From assembly GCA_013214545.1 (NCBI GenBank), contig JABSQB010000032.1, positions 1-39,491 of the forward strand: a stretch of 39,491 nucleotides of DNA, given 5' to 3'. The translations under genes and the position numbers were made by a program. Below are positions 16,624-24,113 of this stretch, one piece after another. The notes below the pieces were generated by a model, which did no database searches, was not told the origin of the DNA, and saw only the letters and a program-made list of their open reading frames with translations. How positions within the stretch are numbered: position 1 is the stretch's first letter; every line of letters starts with the position of its first letter. Source of the DNA: Henriciella sp. Lineage in GTDB: Bacteria > Pseudomonadota > Alphaproteobacteria > Caulobacterales > Hyphomonadaceae.

Positions 16624-17327
16624 TCGACTAAGGCAGGAAACGCAGCGCGGCCAATGATGTTAAACGGCGCGTTTCGGTCTACTTGGCGATACACCGCAAT
16701 ACCATCAATCCGTATCGGCTCACAGACAACGTCTTTGAATAGGTCCTGCAATTGCCCGAGCACTTTGTCTCGCGTGCTGTCTGATAGAATGCGATTGGAC
16801 AGCGTCATATGCCATCTGAAATCGTCGAAAATATAGGGATAGCCCCATTCAAGCATGCGCGCATCTTGATCCGGCGAAAGATTGGCTTTGCGGCGACGAT
16901 CTATGTCCTCCATCGTGAGTGGTGCGCGAAACTTATCAAACTTTTTCACGCAGTCCTCGTGAAGCAGCCGCATCTGTTCCACCCCACTGACCAGGCGAAG
17001 CGCCAAGAATTGGCCCAATGGTCTGACACTGAGCTTTGCTTCAAAACTCGACTGCTTTCGGGAGAAGCTCTTGAGATACTTCAGGAGTTGGTCCTCGGTG
17101 GATCCTTCTTTCAAAACAAACGGGGCCTTCATCGTTGCGTGAAACCCGTAATGCGAAGCTGAACTCGTTAAGCGATCAATATCTTCGTCTTTGGTGCCCG
17201 GGAACTCCCGCCGTTCAACGCGGTTTCCAGAGTAAGCGTCCCGTCCGAGCCATTCACTTCCGGTTTTCCAGAGCAGTGTCTCGTCGGACGGGGCATAGTA
17301 GATCGCGTAACGAGGAGATGTGGTCAT
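16611..17327 (-). CDS. DUF1045 phosphonate-operon protein, 2H phosphoesterase-like
   Basis: This is a 238-residue protein of the family regularly encoded in alphaproteobacterial phn operons. Two HxT motifs can be seen, HAT (63-65, in YGFHATMKAPF) and HMT (173-175, in FRWHMTLS), the hallmark of 2H phosphoesterases such as LigT and cyclic phosphodiesterases. The ATG at 17327 overlaps the phnM stop by 4 bp (ATGA), which is why it is preferred over the start at 17351. It is the last gene of the phnG-to-phnM operon. Because PhnP is missing here, this protein could open 5-phosphoribosyl 1,2-cyclic phosphate; that is inference from motif and position only. Family membership is firm. Confidence 0.88.
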   Translation of the reverse strand: MTTSPRYAIYYAPSDETLLWKTGSEWLGRDAYSGNRVERREFPGTKDEDIDRLTSSASHYGFHATMKAPFVLKEGSTEDQLLKYLKSFSRKQSSFEAKLSVRPLGQFLALRLVSGVEQMRLLHEDCVKKFDKFRAPLTMEDIDRRRKANLSPDQDARMLEWGYPYIFDDFRWHMTLSNRILSDSTRDKVLGQLQDLFKDVVCEPIRIDGIAVYRQVDRNAPFNIIGRAAFPALVDQPS

Positions 17328-18466
17328 GCAGCACGCCGTCCTTTCGACCAAACTTCTTTAATCACTGGCCAATGTCTAGGTTTGTAGCTGACACGGACAA
17401 AATCTGCGCGCTTACCTGGTTCCAGCGTTCCGCGATCATCCAGCATCGCCATTTTAGCTGGCTCCGCCGTGACAGTCGCGATCGCTTTTTCAAGTGGCCA
17501 AGAAAAAGGTGGCTCAGCCAGCATAAAGGCGGCACGGATCATCGAAAGAGGGACATAGTCAGAGCAGAGGGCATCCAATTGCCCTGCTTCAGCGACCTTG
17601 CGCGCCGACGCATTGTCGCCGTGTGACCGTCCTCGCACAAAGTTGGGGCTGCCCATCACCGTGACCATATTGTTTCGCTTCGCGGCTTCTGCGGCTTCAT
17701 AAGAGACCGGAAACTCAGCGATATGGCACCCTAAGCCAACAGCGGTTTCAATATGATCCTTCGTGGCATCATCATGGCTTGCTACGGGAATTTTATGATC
17801 GCGACCAAACTCCGCAATCATGCGCCGACGGCCATCGGCACCGTCCAAATCGCGCCATGACATGGATTCTTGTAAGCTGGCCTCGACCTCTTCGATGGAG
17901 CGGCCGCGTTTAACTTGCTTTTGCTTCCAAGCTTCCAGAGTTCCGGACTGGCGATTTCCGCCCGGCGTGTGATCCATGACGGAAAGCATTTTTAAGCGCT
18001 GCGTGCCAAGATAAGGCGTGACGAGGTCTTCAATATCAGGGTTAGTGACTTCGCAGCGCAGGTGTAGCAGATGGTCAATCCGAAGCGCACCTGCATCCTC
18101 CGCATTGTCCATGCCGCCCATCATCACGGTGAGCGCCTCACCGCGATCTAGACCGTTCTTGCGTCCGCTTAGAGAAAGACTATCGAACACCGTTGTGACG
18201 CCAGCCGTTGCCATTTGCCCATCATGTGCAACGGCGGCGCCAGCGGCGTCCCATTGCGCGCCGGGGCGCGGCATGAGGTGCTTCTCGAGATTGTCGGTGT
18301 GGATATCGATAAGACCTGGGATGATGAGATCACCCTCGGCATCCGTAGCGATGGCTGCGCTGCCATTTCCGATCGACGAAATTACGTCGCCGTCAAACGT
18401 CATGGCCCCTTCAACGATCCCATTAGGCGTCACAAAGCGCGCGTTTTCGATTGCTTTTATGGGCAT
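17324..18466 (-). CDS. phnM: C-P lyase pathway triphosphate diphosphatase PhnM (operon copy)
   Basis: This is a 380-residue amidohydrolase-superfamily enzyme that removes pyrophosphate from alpha-D-ribose 1-methylphosphonate 5-triphosphate. The metal site begins with IDIHTDNLEKH (His56). Other visible marks are TTVFDSLSLSG, LSVMDHTPGG, ASHDDAT and SDYVPLSM. The C-terminal amidohydrolase strand ends RGTLEPGKRADFVRV. The start is 2 bp after the phnL stop and the end overlaps DUF1045, so it is within a tight operon. A second phnM-like gene lies at 24114; the two share the motif blocks but differ elsewhere. This copy is next to phnGHIJKL and is the likely C-P lyase enzyme. Confidence 0.95.
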   Translation of the reverse strand: MPIKAIENARFVTPNGIVEGAMTFDGDVISSIGNGSAAIATDAEGDLIIPGLIDIHTDNLEKHLMPRPGAQWDAAGAAVAHDGQMATAGVTTVFDSLSLSGRKNGLDRGEALTVMMGGMDNAEDAGALRIDHLLHLRCEVTNPDIEDLVTPYLGTQRLKMLSVMDHTPGGNRQSGTLEAWKQKQVKRGRSIEEVEASLQESMSWRDLDGADGRRRMIAEFGRDHKIPVASHDDATKDHIETAVGLGCHIAEFPVSYEAAEAAKRNNMVTVMGSPNFVRGRSHGDNASARKVAEAGQLDALCSDYVPLSMIRAAFMLAEPPFSWPLEKAIATVTAEPAKMAMLDDRGTLEPGKRADFVRVSYKPRHWPVIKEVWSKGRRAA

Positions 18467-18468
18467 GA

Positions 18469-19179
18469 CTAAGCGACTTCTTTCGCAGCGAATTCTGAAA
18501 CTTCGAAGAAACTGGTGGCGACCGCTTCTCGCACGGCTTCATCATGGAAAATACCAATCAATGCCGCGCCATTGCTTAGTGCTCGATTGATCAAGTTAAT
18601 CACGCGTTGTCGATTGGCTGCGTCTAGAGAAGCCGTTGGTTCGTCGAGCAACATAACGGGGAAATCGAGAACGAAAGATCTTGCAATGTTGACCCGTTGT
18701 TGTTCGCCGCCCGAGAAGGTCGCAGGTGGGAGATCCCAATGCGCTTTTGGTAGTTGCAGCATGTCCAAAATAAACTTGGATCTGTCTTCGGCTTCTTTCG
18801 CGTCCACGCCATTGTCGAGCAATGGCTGCATCACCAAATCGAGGGTCGAGATGCGTGGAATAACTCGCAAGAACTGACTAACATAGCCAAGCGTGCGGCG
18901 TCGAATATCGAGCAGCTGGAAGGGCGGTGCGGACGTGATATCGACCATCTCTCCTTCATGAAAAACTCTCACGGCGCCTCCAGTGGGCAGGTAGTTGCCG
19001 TAAATGGATCGCATGAGGGTTGATTTGCCAACGCCAGATACACCGGCAAGGACGACGCATTCACCGCTCTTCACTGACAGGTGTAGGTTCTGAAAAACGG
19101 GTATTCTCGCCGCCCCTGCATTGTGCAACACAAAGTGCTTCTCGAGATTATCAATTTCAATAAATGTTTGGCCAGACAT
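18469..19179 (-). CDS. phnL: C-P lyase accessory ATP-binding protein PhnL
   Basis: This is a 236-residue ABC-type ATPase without membrane partner, part of the C-P lyase machinery and needed with PhnGHI for ribosyl-nucleotide formation. Walker A is GVSGVGKS (46-53), the Q-loop is in TLGYVSQFLRVIPRISTLDLVMQPL, the signature reads FSGGEQQRVNIARS, and Walker B is VMLLDEPTASLD. The LRVIPR segment and GIFHDEAVR ending are PhnL-like rather than transporter-like. It starts 24 bp after phnK. Its TAG stop is 2 bp before the phnM ATG. Length is close to the usual 226-240. Confidence 0.93.
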   Translation of the reverse strand: MSGQTFIEIDNLEKHFVLHNAGAARIPVFQNLHLSVKSGECVVLAGVSGVGKSTLMRSIYGNYLPTGGAVRVFHEGEMVDITSAPPFQLLDIRRRTLGYVSQFLRVIPRISTLDLVMQPLLDNGVDAKEAEDRSKFILDMLQLPKAHWDLPPATFSGGEQQRVNIARSFVLDFPVMLLDEPTASLDAANRQRVINLINRALSNGAALIGIFHDEAVREAVATSFFEVSEFAAKEVA

Positions 19180-19203
19180 GTCTGGTAGTCCCCTTTAAAA
19201 AGG

Positions 19204-20019
19204 CTAAATCTGCAGAACTGCAGAGACGAGAAGTTGCGTGTAGGCGTGTTGAGGATCGTCCAGCACCTGATCGGTCAAACCGGTTTCAACAACGTGGCCA
19301 TCTTTCATCACCATTAAGCGATCGGCGAGCAACCGAGCGACGGCGAGATCATGCGTGACGACGATAACGGCGAGTTGCGAGCGACGCACGAGGTGACGCA
19401 GCAAGTCGAGGAGGCGGGCTTGCACGGAGACATCCAAGCCCCCGGTTGGCTCATCCATGAAGACGAGCCGCGGGCTGTGGACCAAGTTACGCGCAATCTG
19501 AATGCGCTGCTGCATGCCGCCGGAAAAGTTACGAGGATTATCGTCGATCCGAGCAAGGTCGAGTTCGACTCGATCAAGCCATGTGATCGTGTCCTCGCGC
19601 ATACTTCCGTAATGGCGGTTGCCGAGATTCATTAGAGGCTCAGCGACATTGGCGCCTGCGGAGACTCGCATCCGCAATCCATCGCGGGGGTTTTGATGAA
19701 CGAAGCCAAGTTCTTCTCGTTGAACCCGACGGCGGTCTGCTTCCGAGAGATCGAATAGGTCGGTGAGACCATGCTTCTTAGTGGCAAACTCCACATTTCC
19801 CGCGGTCGGGCTCAGGCGACCGGAAATGCAATTCAATAGGGTTGATTTGCCAGATCCGGACTCGCCAACAATGCCCAAAACTTCGCCTGGAAAGAGTTCG
19901 AAGCTAACGTCTTCACATCCAGTAATGAAGCCATAGCGCTTCGTGACATTTTGGGCTCGAAGAATCGGAGCGTCCGGTGCGAGATTGAGCGGACGTTCTT
20001 CTAGTGCGATCGCGCTCAT
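19204..20019 (-). CDS. phnK: C-P lyase accessory ATP-binding protein PhnK
   Basis: This is a 271-residue ABC-type ATPase that binds the C-P lyase core. Walker A is GESGSGKS (52-59), followed by the PhnK-typical GFVHQNPRDGLRMRVSAGANVAEPLM, the signature FSGGMQQRIQIARN, and Walker B LVFMDEPTGGLD. The N-terminal extension of about 18 residues is longer than in E. coli. The start overlaps the phnJ stop by 4 bp (ATGA). It is the fifth gene of the phnG-M operon. The call is secure from motifs and order. Confidence 0.94.
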   Translation of the reverse strand: MSAIALEERPLNLAPDAPILRAQNVTKRYGFITGCEDVSFELFPGEVLGIVGESGSGKSTLLNCISGRLSPTAGNVEFATKKHGLTDLFDLSEADRRRVQREELGFVHQNPRDGLRMRVSAGANVAEPLMNLGNRHYGSMREDTITWLDRVELDLARIDDNPRNFSGGMQQRIQIARNLVHSPRLVFMDEPTGGLDVSVQARLLDLLRHLVRRSQLAVIVVTHDLAVARLLADRLMVMKDGHVVETGLTDQVLDDPQHAYTQLLVSAVLQI

Positions 20020-20963
20020 GCCATCACCTCTTGGTTTTTGGAGACATCTTCAGCGATCTCGGTTAGCTCGTGGCCTGCATGAGGCCCTCGATGGCCCTGC
20101 GCGCGACGATCTGCGCAGTAATCACTATCAGAGCAGACAAACATGCGATTGTTGTCATCGTCGAGAACAACCTCATCCATGTATGTGTGCTTCGCACCGC
20201 AAAGACCGCAAACTTCATCCCAGGTTTGAACCTCGAATGGGTAATCCTCAAATCCGAGGCTTTCCACTTTGGTGAATGGCGGAACAGCATAAATGCGTTT
20301 CTCGCGCCCAGCACCGAAGAGGTGAAGGGCAGGGCTGTTGTGTAGCTTCGGATTGTCGAACTTTGGGATGGGCGAAGGCGACATCACATAGCGATCATCA
20401 ACCATCACCGGATATCCCGCCGTTGCCGCAATGCGGCCGAATGTCGAAATATTTTCGTACAGGCGAACATATTGCAGGCCATATTCTTCATAGGCGTGCA
20501 TGGCGCGCGTTTCGGTCTCACGCGCCTCAAGGTTTCTCAACGGCTCTGGTTGAGGGACCTGGAAAACCATGATTTGGCCTTCGACGAGCGGCTTTTCTGG
20601 GATCCTGTGACGGCTCTGAATTATCGTCGCGTCGCCGGTATGTTCGGTGGTTGCCACTCCACCCACTTTCGCAAAAAAGTGACGGATCGATACGGCGTTT
20701 GTCGTGTCGTCCGCGCCCTGGTCGATACACTTGAAAGTGTCATTCGGGCCAATCAGACTTGCGGTGATTTGGATGCCGCCGGTGCCCCAACCATAAGGCA
20801 CTGGCATCTCGCGAGATCCGAAGGGCACTTGATATCCGGGGACGGCGATCGCTTTCAAGATGGCGCGACGGATCATTCGCTTGGTCTGTTCGTCGAGATA
20901 AGCGAAATTATAGTCTGCTAAGCCCGGTCCGGCATTTGCAGACATGGTTTGGTGCTCGGTCAT
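20016..20963 (-). CDS. phnJ: Alpha-D-ribose 1-methylphosphonate 5-phosphate C-P lyase PhnJ
   Basis: This is a 315-residue radical-SAM enzyme that breaks the C-P bond. The four-cysteine cluster region is C252-x2-C255-x21-C277-x5-C283, the same spacing as C241, C244, C266 and C272 of E. coli, with a constant offset of 11. Gly43, in PGYQVPFG, matches the glycyl-radical Gly32. Most of the N-terminal half (DYNFAYLDEQTKRM onward) is almost identical to E. coli. The ATG at 20963 overlaps the phnI stop (ATGA) and is preferred over an upstream start at 20999. The C-terminus carries an extra 25-residue tail. No key residue is missing, so the enzyme should be active. Confidence 0.97.
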   Translation of the reverse strand: MTEHQTMSANAGPGLADYNFAYLDEQTKRMIRRAILKAIAVPGYQVPFGSREMPVPYGWGTGGIQITASLIGPNDTFKCIDQGADDTTNAVSIRHFFAKVGGVATTEHTGDATIIQSRHRIPEKPLVEGQIMVFQVPQPEPLRNLEARETETRAMHAYEEYGLQYVRLYENISTFGRIAATAGYPVMVDDRYVMSPSPIPKFDNPKLHNSPALHLFGAGREKRIYAVPPFTKVESLGFEDYPFEVQTWDEVCGLCGAKHTYMDEVVLDDDNNRMFVCSDSDYCADRRAQGHRGPHAGHELTEIAEDVSKNQEVMA

Positions 20964-22075
20964 TCTGCAGCTTCCTTGGCAGCTTGACGTTCCGCCCATT
21001 CCTCACGCTGCTTGCGCACAAACTGGAGGCTGGCTTGGAAGTCGACATAGTGGGGGAGTTTAAGGTGCTGGACGAAGCCAGAGGCTTCGACATTGTCGCA
21101 ATGGTAAAGCACGAACTCTTCATCATGCGCGGCGAATTCTGGCTTCTCACCTTCGGCCGGACGGTTTTTCAGAGCGCGATCGACAATCGCCATCGACATG
21201 GTCTTGCGCTCATTGTGTCCAAACGTCAGTCCATATCCGCGGGCATAGCGGGGTGGTTCTTCGCCAATCGTTCTCGAGTTCGAGATCATTTGGCACTCAG
21301 TGACCATGATCTGACCAATCGTAATTGGAAAGCCGAGCTCTTCAGGAATGAATTCAACGTCGACTTCTCCCAGACGGATCTCACCGCAAAGTGGGTGGGT
21401 GCCGCCCCATCCGCGCTGCGTGGAGTAAGCGAGTGACAGCAAGAACCCTTCGTCCCCACGCGCGAGCGATTGCAGACGCTGATCGCGATCTGCGGGGAAA
21501 CTCATGGGCTCGCGCGTGAGGTCGAAAGGAACCGTTTCGTTTTCATTTGCGGCCGCGGTTTCGTGTTCAAGGAGGTCTTCGTGCGCAAACACGTCTTCAA
21601 TATTCGGTACTTGCTCCGGCAGCAGCTCGTCTGCTTGTTCGGTGCGCTCGAGCGGTGTTTCACCGTTTGCCATTAGTTGGAAATCGAGCAGACGGTGCGT
21701 GTAATCAAATGTCGGCCCAAGAACCTGGCCGCCAGGAATATCCTTGAAGGCTGCAGAAACGCGACGCTCAACGCGCATTTGCCGCGTGTTAATCGCTTCA
21801 CTGACGCCGAACCGCGCAAGCGTTGTGCGATAGGCGCGAAGCAAGAAGATCGCTTCTCCAATGTCTCCGCGTGACTGCTTGACCGCAAGCGCGGCAAGAT
21901 CGCGATCGTAGCATGAGCCTTCGGCCATGACGCGATCGACAGCCAGAGAAAGCTGTTCGCGGACTTGATCCGCTTCGATTTCAGGAATGGATTGATCTCC
22001 ACGCCGATCCTCGGCGAGTAGATTGTGGGCGTTGGTGATGGCGCGTTCGCCACCTTTTACTGCAACATAGGCCAT
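20960..22075 (-). CDS. phnI: C-P lyase core component PhnI
   Basis: This is a 371-residue subunit of the PhnGHIJ core; PhnI is the nucleosidase that, with PhnGHL, joins the phosphonate to the ribose of ATP. It starts MAYVAVKGGERAITNAHNLL, as PhnI does, and the tail has LPHYVDFQASLQFVRKQREEW. Middle blocks include FDYTHRLLDFQLMANGETPLERTE and LAYSTQRGWGGTHPLCGEIR. The ATG at 22075 has AGGGGA upstream; the longer frame to 22201 is not supported. The gap from the phnH stop is 11 bp. The long acidic insert around residues 170-215 is somewhat larger than in E. coli. Confidence 0.95.
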   Translation of the reverse strand: MAYVAVKGGERAITNAHNLLAEDRRGDQSIPEIEADQVREQLSLAVDRVMAEGSCYDRDLAALAVKQSRGDIGEAIFLLRAYRTTLARFGVSEAINTRQMRVERRVSAAFKDIPGGQVLGPTFDYTHRLLDFQLMANGETPLERTEQADELLPEQVPNIEDVFAHEDLLEHETAAANENETVPFDLTREPMSFPADRDQRLQSLARGDEGFLLSLAYSTQRGWGGTHPLCGEIRLGEVDVEFIPEELGFPITIGQIMVTECQMISNSRTIGEEPPRYARGYGLTFGHNERKTMSMAIVDRALKNRPAEGEKPEFAAHDEEFVLYHCDNVEASGFVQHLKLPHYVDFQASLQFVRKQREEWAERQAAKEAAE

Positions 22076-22086
22076 CTGGTCGTCCC

Positions 22087-22692
22087 CTAGATGTGCGTGG
22101 TTCGAGTGGTGCGCGGTAAGCCGATGACTTGGTTTTCCGCTGTGAGGTAGCAATCTACTCCGAGTTGGAAGTCGGCGACGTTTTCGGTCCGCTCGGTCCA
22201 AAAACTCGCCGGGATACCCATCGGGCTAACACCCACGGATGTTTCAATTCCCGGCCCTTCAAATGTGACTTCTGGGCCCCCGGTTAGAGCCGAAAGCTGA
22301 ATAATCAAACTTGTCGAAGTGTCGGGATACTTGGCGTCACCAGGGTGAAACTCATCCAAAGCTGGCCAGTCATCGCCTTCTTGGAGGAAGGCAAAACTTG
22401 CTTCTCTGGGCACCGTTGTGATCGGCGCACTGCAATGAAAGCGGAGCCAAGATTTGAGTGCATCCGTGTTCAGCGATTCGCTGAGATAGATGGGTGTATC
22501 AAAGTCCATGAGTGTCAGCGCTAATCCTGCAGAGGCGAGATTGAGCGGCGCTGGCGCAGAGGCAATATCTAACGCTTGCACGGTGCCCGGGCGAGATAGC
22601 GCATCGAGCGTTTTGCGAAAGCATGCTTGTGCATCCAAAACGGGGTCTGAAAACCCCGGTTGCACGTTTGATAGATCGAGAAGCTCGGTCAT
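22087..22692 (-). CDS. phnH: C-P lyase core component PhnH
   Basis: This is a 201-residue subunit of the C-P lyase core. It follows the PhnH pattern: PGFSDPVLDAQACFRKTLDALSRPG at the N-terminus, ALTLMDFDTPIYLS in the middle, and GPGI near residue 155, then the PMGIPASFW region. PhnH forms dimers in the PhnGHIJ complex and has no catalytic motif of its own. It overlaps phnG by 4 bp (ATGA) and is followed by phnI after 11 bp. Length (194 in E. coli) agrees. Confidence 0.92.
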   Translation of the reverse strand: MTELLDLSNVQPGFSDPVLDAQACFRKTLDALSRPGTVQALDIASAPAPLNLASAGLALTLMDFDTPIYLSESLNTDALKSWLRFHCSAPITTVPREASFAFLQEGDDWPALDEFHPGDAKYPDTSTSLIIQLSALTGGPEVTFEGPGIETSVGVSPMGIPASFWTERTENVADFQLGVDCYLTAENQVIGLPRTTRTTHI

Positions 22693-23186
22693 TTTTTGTC
22701 TTCCCGCGTTCTAACCATGGTGAAGAAATTCACTCGGGTCGCTGCAACTTTGGCCGCGCGGTCCGCTTCGTTCTTCTCATTGTGTTGTTTGAGTGGCGCC
22801 ACGATCGCGTCATACGCTTGTTGGTGGTGCGATTCCGACTGGAGCAGCGCATCCGCTTTGGCTGCAATCAATGCATGCTCAAGGTTCCGTCCAGCGATAT
22901 AAGAAACGCCGGTTTCACCATCGGGCAGGCGAACGGCGCATCGCGTAACAGTCATCTCTCCAAGATTGAACTGTTCGCCCGCGCTTCCGGCTCGGCCTCG
23001 AACCATCACTAAGCCGCGCTCGGGCTTGCGGATGATTTCGCAGGGAATCTCGTTCAATTCAGACGCTTGCGCCCACAACGACTCCACATGGTCGGGTGTG
23101 CTTGTCGCTAGAACTTTCATCCAAGCTTGGCGCTCAGCATGAGCCCCTTTTGGAAATGTGTCAGTTTCAACAAATTTTTGATTCAT
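22689..23186 (-). CDS. phnG: C-P lyase core component PhnG
   Basis: This is a 165-residue first gene of the C-P lyase operon. It has the PhnG blocks RQAWMKVLATSTPDHV, EIIRKPERGLVMVRGRAGS, FNLGEMTVTRCAVRL and GVSYIAGRNLEHA. It belongs to the PhnGHIJ core that binds ATP and phosphonate. The ATG at 23186 follows an AT-rich intergenic region that also serves phnF. The 3' end overlaps phnH by 4 bp. The length is about 15 residues above the E. coli protein. Confidence 0.93.
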   Translation of the reverse strand: MNQKFVETDTFPKGAHAERQAWMKVLATSTPDHVESLWAQASELNEIPCEIIRKPERGLVMVRGRAGSAGEQFNLGEMTVTRCAVRLPDGETGVSYIAGRNLEHALIAAKADALLQSESHHQQAYDAIVAPLKQHNEKNEADRAAKVAATRVNFFTMVRTREDKK

Positions 23187-23218
23187 GGGATTTTGCGTGT
23201 TGCCCGCCTCAGCTAAAA

Positions 23219-23249
23219 ATTATAATTAACACGCAGTAAAAATATTCAA
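23219..23249 (-). promoter_or_regulatory. Candidate sigma-70-like promoter of the phnG operon
   Basis: Reading the minus strand, TATAAT (plus 23219-23224) lies 19 bp after TTGAAT (plus 23244-23249), which is longer than the ideal 17. The -10 box is about 33 bp before the phnG ATG. The surrounding region is notably AT-rich. The match is by eye only. Confidence 0.4.
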
Positions 23250-23305
23250 ATAAGGCACGAAAAGCAATAACAAATTCTATGACGAATTTATAAAGAAAGA
23301 AAAAT

Positions 23306-23361
23306 TTGTCTAAATGAAGTAAAAGGCGAAATAATAACGCTTTTTATAGGGGGTCTATATG
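23306..23361 (+). promoter_or_regulatory. Candidate phnF promoter and PhnF operator (TATAG-N5-CTATA)
   Basis: TTGTCT (23306-23311) and AATAAT (23330-23335) are an 18-bp-spaced sigma-70-like pair. Just downstream, TATAG (23345-23349) and CTATA (23355-23359) form a perfect 5-N5-5 inverted repeat that covers the GGGGG ribosome site and touches the ATG at 23359. The reverse complement contains TATAGACC, the core of the PhnF site known in Mycobacterium smegmatis. A repressor bound here would block transcription start and ribosome access. Direct evidence is absent. Confidence 0.5.
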
Positions 23362-24087
23362 CCGAATAAGATTTGGGAACACGTTTCCAGCCAGATAGAA
23401 GACAGTATTCGAAAGTATGAATACGCTCCTGGCGACAAACTACCCACTGAAGCCGAGTTCTCTCGGAAGTTTATGGTCAACCGCCATACTTTACGACGAG
23501 CCTTGTCTCACTTGCAGGAGATTGGACTTGTGGAAAGCACGCAAGGCCGGGGTAGCTATGTGCGTCGTCCTGCGATTCGATACACGATCGGAAAACGAAC
23601 CCGGTTTTCAGATCAAATCAAAAATCAATCCATCGTCGCAACAACGAAAACACGTAAAGTGGTCGTGCGGACTGCAACGCGCGACGTCGCTAAAGCGCTT
23701 GAAATTCCATTGGGTCAAAAAGTCATCGCGGTAAGCCGGATTGGTTATGCCGGTGATGTCCCAATCTCTATGGCGACTCATCATTTTGACTTTCACCGCT
23801 TTCCAACTTTCCAGAAGGTCTATCCTGAACACCAAAGCATTACACAGACGCTCGTGAACTGCGGAGTCCTGGATTTTACCCGAAAATGGACAGTGGTTCG
23901 GTCGCGCTTGCCGGGGCCGGAAGAGTGCGAGCATTTGAATATGCCAAAACACGTGCCGCTTATCCTAACGAAGTCCTTGAACATCGATCCATTGAGCAAG
24001 CCTCTGGAATACGGAGAAGCGGTGTTCGCGTCTGACCGAATGGAACTTGATATCGCTTCTGCTGAAGCCCCTCCCGCCGATTACTGA
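23359..24087 (+). CDS. phnF: GntR/HutC-family transcriptional regulator PhnF
   Basis: This is a 242-residue repressor. The N-terminal winged helix (about 5-75) has the GntR pattern YAPGDKLPTEAEFSRKFMVNRHTLRRALSHLQEIGLVES, and QGRGSYV closes the wing. The rest is a UTRA effector-binding domain of HutC type, with RIGYAGDVPISMATHHF and CEHLNMPKHVPLILTKSLN. PhnF proteins control phosphonate or phosphate uptake genes. It is divergent from phnG across a 172-bp AT-rich region and begins a second operon. A 15-bp palindrome at its own start suggests autorepression. Confidence 0.92.
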   Translation: MPNKIWEHVSSQIEDSIRKYEYAPGDKLPTEAEFSRKFMVNRHTLRRALSHLQEIGLVESTQGRGSYVRRPAIRYTIGKRTRFSDQIKNQSIVATTKTRKVVVRTATRDVAKALEIPLGQKVIAVSRIGYAGDVPISMATHHFDFHRFPTFQKVYPEHQSITQTLVNCGVLDFTRKWTVVRSRLPGPEECEHLNMPKHVPLILTKSLNIDPLSKPLEYGEAVFASDRMELDIASAEAPPADY

Positions 24088-24113
24088 CTAAACTGATACA
24101 AATAGGATCTCCG

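Noticed and set aside
20070-21436. Plus-strand frames over phnJ and phnI
   Set aside because: They oppose highly conserved C-P lyase genes and show no independent support.
23266-23290. GTCAT and GTTAT direct half-sites before phnG
   Set aside because: Pitch is 12 rather than 11 and one half is poor; not a supportable Pho box.
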